Source of the DNA: Babylonia areolata
Lineage: Eukaryota; Mollusca; Gastropoda; Neogastropoda; Buccinidae
Direction: 5' to 3'
Assembly: GCF_041734735.1 (NCBI RefSeq)
Contig: NC_134899.1
Location: 4,126,149 to 4,190,148, forward strand
Length of the DNA: 64,000 bases
The translations under genes were made by a program, and so were the position numbers. Each line of letters starts with the position of its first letter. The stretch's first letter is position 1. Under the pieces are notes generated by a model. It was not told the DNA's origin, did no database searches, and saw only the letters and a list, made by a program, of their open reading frames with translations. Below, one piece after another: positions 61,486 to 64,000 of the stretch.

Positions 61486-61856
61486 TTTATTTATTTATTT
61501 TTTTTTCTTTACAGCCAATGTGATGTAAAGTATATGGATCCATCCTCTTGTTTTGACACCTGGAAAATGAATTGTTTGCCTTTTGCCTTCAGAAAGTTGT
61601 TTGAGTCAAGAATGCGAGAGCGCTCATCGACGAAATAGATAAAAACCAATATTAAATCTATTCAACTTAGAGTTATAAATCACAGATTTTTTTTAAAAGG
61701 TTCTTTTTATTGTGTGAAACATTTCTGTTGGTGGGTGTTTTAATCCAGACTGTTGATGACTTGATGTATTGGCTGTCTCACTCCCACAATATTAATTTTT
61801 ATCATAATCTGATATGTGTGTGGAAAATGTGAATAATCAGAATAAATGACACAAAC
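61317..61856. other. Spacer or intron with (TA)n
   Basis: (TA)n at about 61450-61476 and T-rich sequence to 61510; otherwise nothing recognised. Confidence 0.5.
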
Positions 61857-62013
61857 CTTTGCTCGCTGCTGCCATGTTGGAGGTTTCTTGATCCTGTCAA
61901 TGCCCAGCAAAAGTTGCAGAGGAGGAATGTGCAAGTGGCATGAAAGCACATCAACACCACTGAATACGTGACACTGTGTGCACAGGAGTAGCTGGAGTTC
62001 TGAGCGGCGAGGT
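61857..62013 (-). CDS. Candidate host exon, unknown protein
   Basis: On the minus strand a strong acceptor (ATATCCCGTCCCTTTCAG) precedes an open exon of 157 bp that begins in phase 1 and ends phase 0 at GCAAAG|GTTTGT. It reads PRRSELQLLLCTQCHVF and GVDVLSCHLHIPPLQLL, and ends KKPPTWQQRAK. The amino-acid composition looks like real protein, with two close Cys/His groups, but I do not recognise the family. No partner exon is visible within the window. Confidence 0.35.
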
Positions 62014-62654
62014 CTGAAAGGGACGGGATATAATAATAATATTATACCCAGCACGGGGCTGTCTTCTTTTATTCCTGTGTGACGAGTTTAAACATGCCTG
62101 ACTTGTGAGCGGGAATGACGTGCCCTGGTGCTCAAATTACTGAGTGGGCTGATTATAAATTCTCAGACGCGGGTGTATGATAGACCGTCGTCTTAAGCAT
62201 CACGCAACATTGCGGGTGTGGGACATGCCTGTGTGCCATGCATGGGTCAGGGTGTAGATTGCACCACAACACCCATGTCTCTTTCTCTGTAAAGCTGGGG
62301 TGGGGGTGGGGGTGGGGGATTATTGCAGCCTTTATTCCACAAACCCTTTCAACACACTGTCCTCCTCCAGACCTACTACACCCCCCCCCCCCGCCCCCCG
62401 AACCACTCCACACACACTCTCTTGTGCTCCCTTCTCTTCATCCACACACAAACACTTCATTCCTTCTTCATTCATTCCCTCGACCACTGGGGTCGTTGGG
62501 GGGACATGAGGAAAATGTCATAGCTCGCCACGCCGTTCTGTTGGCAGCTGTCGTGAGGAGATCTGGCACAAACACACCACAACACACCACAACACATAAG
62601 CTGTGACAGAATATGTGGTGGTGGGAAAAAGGAGTGACAAGTGGGAGGTGAGGT
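62014..62654. other. No gene recognised
   Basis: Includes a GGGGT-rich tract (62298-62320) and C-runs near 62382-62400. Confidence 0.45.
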
Positions 62655-63998
62655 GGAGACGGGGGAGGCGCGTGATTAATGCACAGGGTTTTCTTCTGGA
62701 GACCTCCACCACCCTCCCACCTTCCCCGCCTGCTTTGACCCTTCTTTTTTACCCCTCATCACGGTGTTTCTCACAAAACCTGTTTCCGAGAATCATTTGA
62801 CAGCCACGTATTCCTGAGAAAACAAGCAGTGTCAAAGTTCTGCACTACACCTCCCCTACCACCCCGCTGCAGAACAGCAGAGCTAAACTTTGTTGTGTAG
62901 AGCATTTGTGGCTGCACCTTTGGGTTGCACGGGTTGTGGTGACATGCTGTGTGCATTCATACTCCCCCCCCACCCCTCGCCCCCTCTCTCACACACACAC
63001 ATAAATTGCCAGGGACAGCACTCACATGTTGCTAAGCACATACTGCACGCGTCTCATTGTCTCCGTTTATTCCCTACTTCAACTTTTTTAAATGTTGTGA
63101 GCTTTAGTGTTTTCTCCTTTATATTCACAAACGTAACCCACAAACTACTCAAATCCACTCAAACTAGCTCCCCCGCCCTTCTCCCAGTCTTCCTTCAGAA
63201 GACTCTCAATCCACTTGAATAGTATGGTGGGGCCATTTTCACTTCCCCACACCCCCTACACCGCTCTTTTGTGGCAGATGTTGAGAAGTGTATATTACGT
63301 TTTGGCTACCTCTTGAAGCAGAAGCCGAAACATAAATTTGGTGTTTGTTCGTAATTTTGTTTCGAGCAGTTTTCCTATCTGTGATAAGATCTGGTATGGA
63401 AGGGCATATGATCACTGAAATAAACTGTTTCCCTTCTTTTTTATCCTCTCTGTCAAGGCTAAAACTGTCCTTTGTCTATCAGAAGAATTAAACATTCGTA
63501 TTCGTACTATACCCTAGACGGGCGCAAGAGCCGAGTGGTTAAAGCGTTGGACTTTCAGTCTGAGGGTCCCGGGTTCGAATCTCGGTAACGGCGCCTGGTG
63601 GGTAAAGGGTGGAGATTTTTACGATCTCCTAGGTCAACATATGTGCAGACCTGCTAGTGCTTGAACGCCCTTCGTGTGTATATGCAAGCAGAAGATCAAA
63701 TACGCACGTTAAAGATCCTGTAATCCATGTCAGCGTTCGGTGGGTTATGGAAACAAGAACATACCCAGCATGCACGCCCCCAAAAGCGGAGTATGGCTGC
63801 CTACATGGCGGGTTAAAAACGGTCATACACGTAAAAGCCCACTCGTGTGCATACAAGTGAACGTGGGAGTTGCAGCCCACGAACGCAGAAGAAGTACTAT
63901 ACCCTAGCTGCAAAACAAGAGGAATTTTTCATGTGAAAACCAAACCAAACCAATCCAAACAACAAACAAACAAACAAACAACAACCAATCCAAACAAC
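62655..63998 (+). repeat. Interspersed duplication, copy 2 (partner 20640-21715)
   Basis: Collinear with copy 1 in the same orientation, about 42 kb away. This copy lacks the ATT-tailed element present in copy 1 and carries a SINE at 63518-63893. It may extend beyond the window. Confidence 0.85.
63518..63893 (+). mobile_element. Complete tRNA-derived SINE with 14-bp target duplication
   Basis: The tRNA-like head has AGCCGAGTGGTTAAAGCG (A-box region) and GGGTTCGAATCTC (B box). The body includes CTAGGTCAACATATGTGCAG, GCAAGCAGAAGATCAAATAC, AACATACCCAGCATGCACGC and TGGGAGTTGCAGCCCACGAA, and the tail is AGAAGAA. GTACTATACCCTAG flanks it perfectly at 63504-63517 and 63894-63907, and the paralogous empty site lies near 21650. 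Confidence 0.93.
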
Positions 63999-64000
63999 AA

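Noticed and set aside
62238-62606. 122-codon His/Pro-rich frame
   Set aside because: C-rich low complexity with no conserved motif or splice context.
63518-63600. Functional tRNA gene
   Set aside because: The tRNA-like stretch continues into a conserved SINE body with target duplications, and the cloverleaf is imperfect.

Overview
The window looks like animal nuclear DNA, most probably from a gastropod mollusc. Genes are split by introns with canonical GT/AG sites, dinucleotide microsatellites (mainly CA/TG) occur every few kilobases, and tRNA-derived SINEs with mosaic bodies and many non-LTR retrotransposon (LINE) clades fill the space between genes. The molluscan assignment is an inference from repeat style and from the presence of an AIG1/GIMAP-type GTPase. 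I saw no bacterial features, CRISPR arrays or LTR/retroviral elements.

Two host genes are convincing. A complete five-coding-exon gene for a raftlin-like, probably myristoylated membrane protein of 412 residues runs rightward from 3869 to 10209; all exon phases join cleanly. Two exons of a GIMAP-type GTPase with a long Arg/Glu-rich coiled coil run leftward from 33104 to 31047; its 5' exons are not visible. Weaker exon candidates lie at 15216-15337 (+), 30686-30757 (-) and 61857-62013 (-).

Layout: 1-3130 holds two CR1-like LINEs meeting tail to tail just upstream of a CpG-type promoter candidate. 3240-17200 holds the raftlin-like gene and its 3' flank, with SINEs in its introns and five unrelated minisatellites between 9.4 and 17.1 kb. 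17.2-26.1 kb is mostly repeats and duplications, including a 3.1-kb tandem duplication whose second unit lacks about 570 bp. 26.2-30.65 kb is an L1/Tx1-type LINE bounded by a 58-bp direct repeat. 31.0-33.1 kb is the GIMAP gene. 33.56-39.83 kb is an almost complete I-group LINE with a CCHC-knuckle ORF1 and an EN-RT-RNase H ORF2. 39.84-61.3 kb is a LINE graveyard with nested insertions: a SINE fragment inside a CR1-like LINE inside another LINE, and a fragment of the I-group LINE inside a Rex1-like LINE. 62.65-64.0 kb repeats 20.64-21.7 kb, and only the right-hand copy carries a SINE with a perfect 14-bp target duplication.

The raftlin-like and GIMAP-like proteins both suggest membrane or immune-type functions, but nothing in the sequence shows that they work together. 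I found no clearly new enzymatic or defence system. The most unusual items are the nested and datable insertions, the very long putative target duplication, the repeat-expanded coiled coil of the GIMAP protein, and the degenerate 16-residue repeats in the ORF1 of the I-group LINE.
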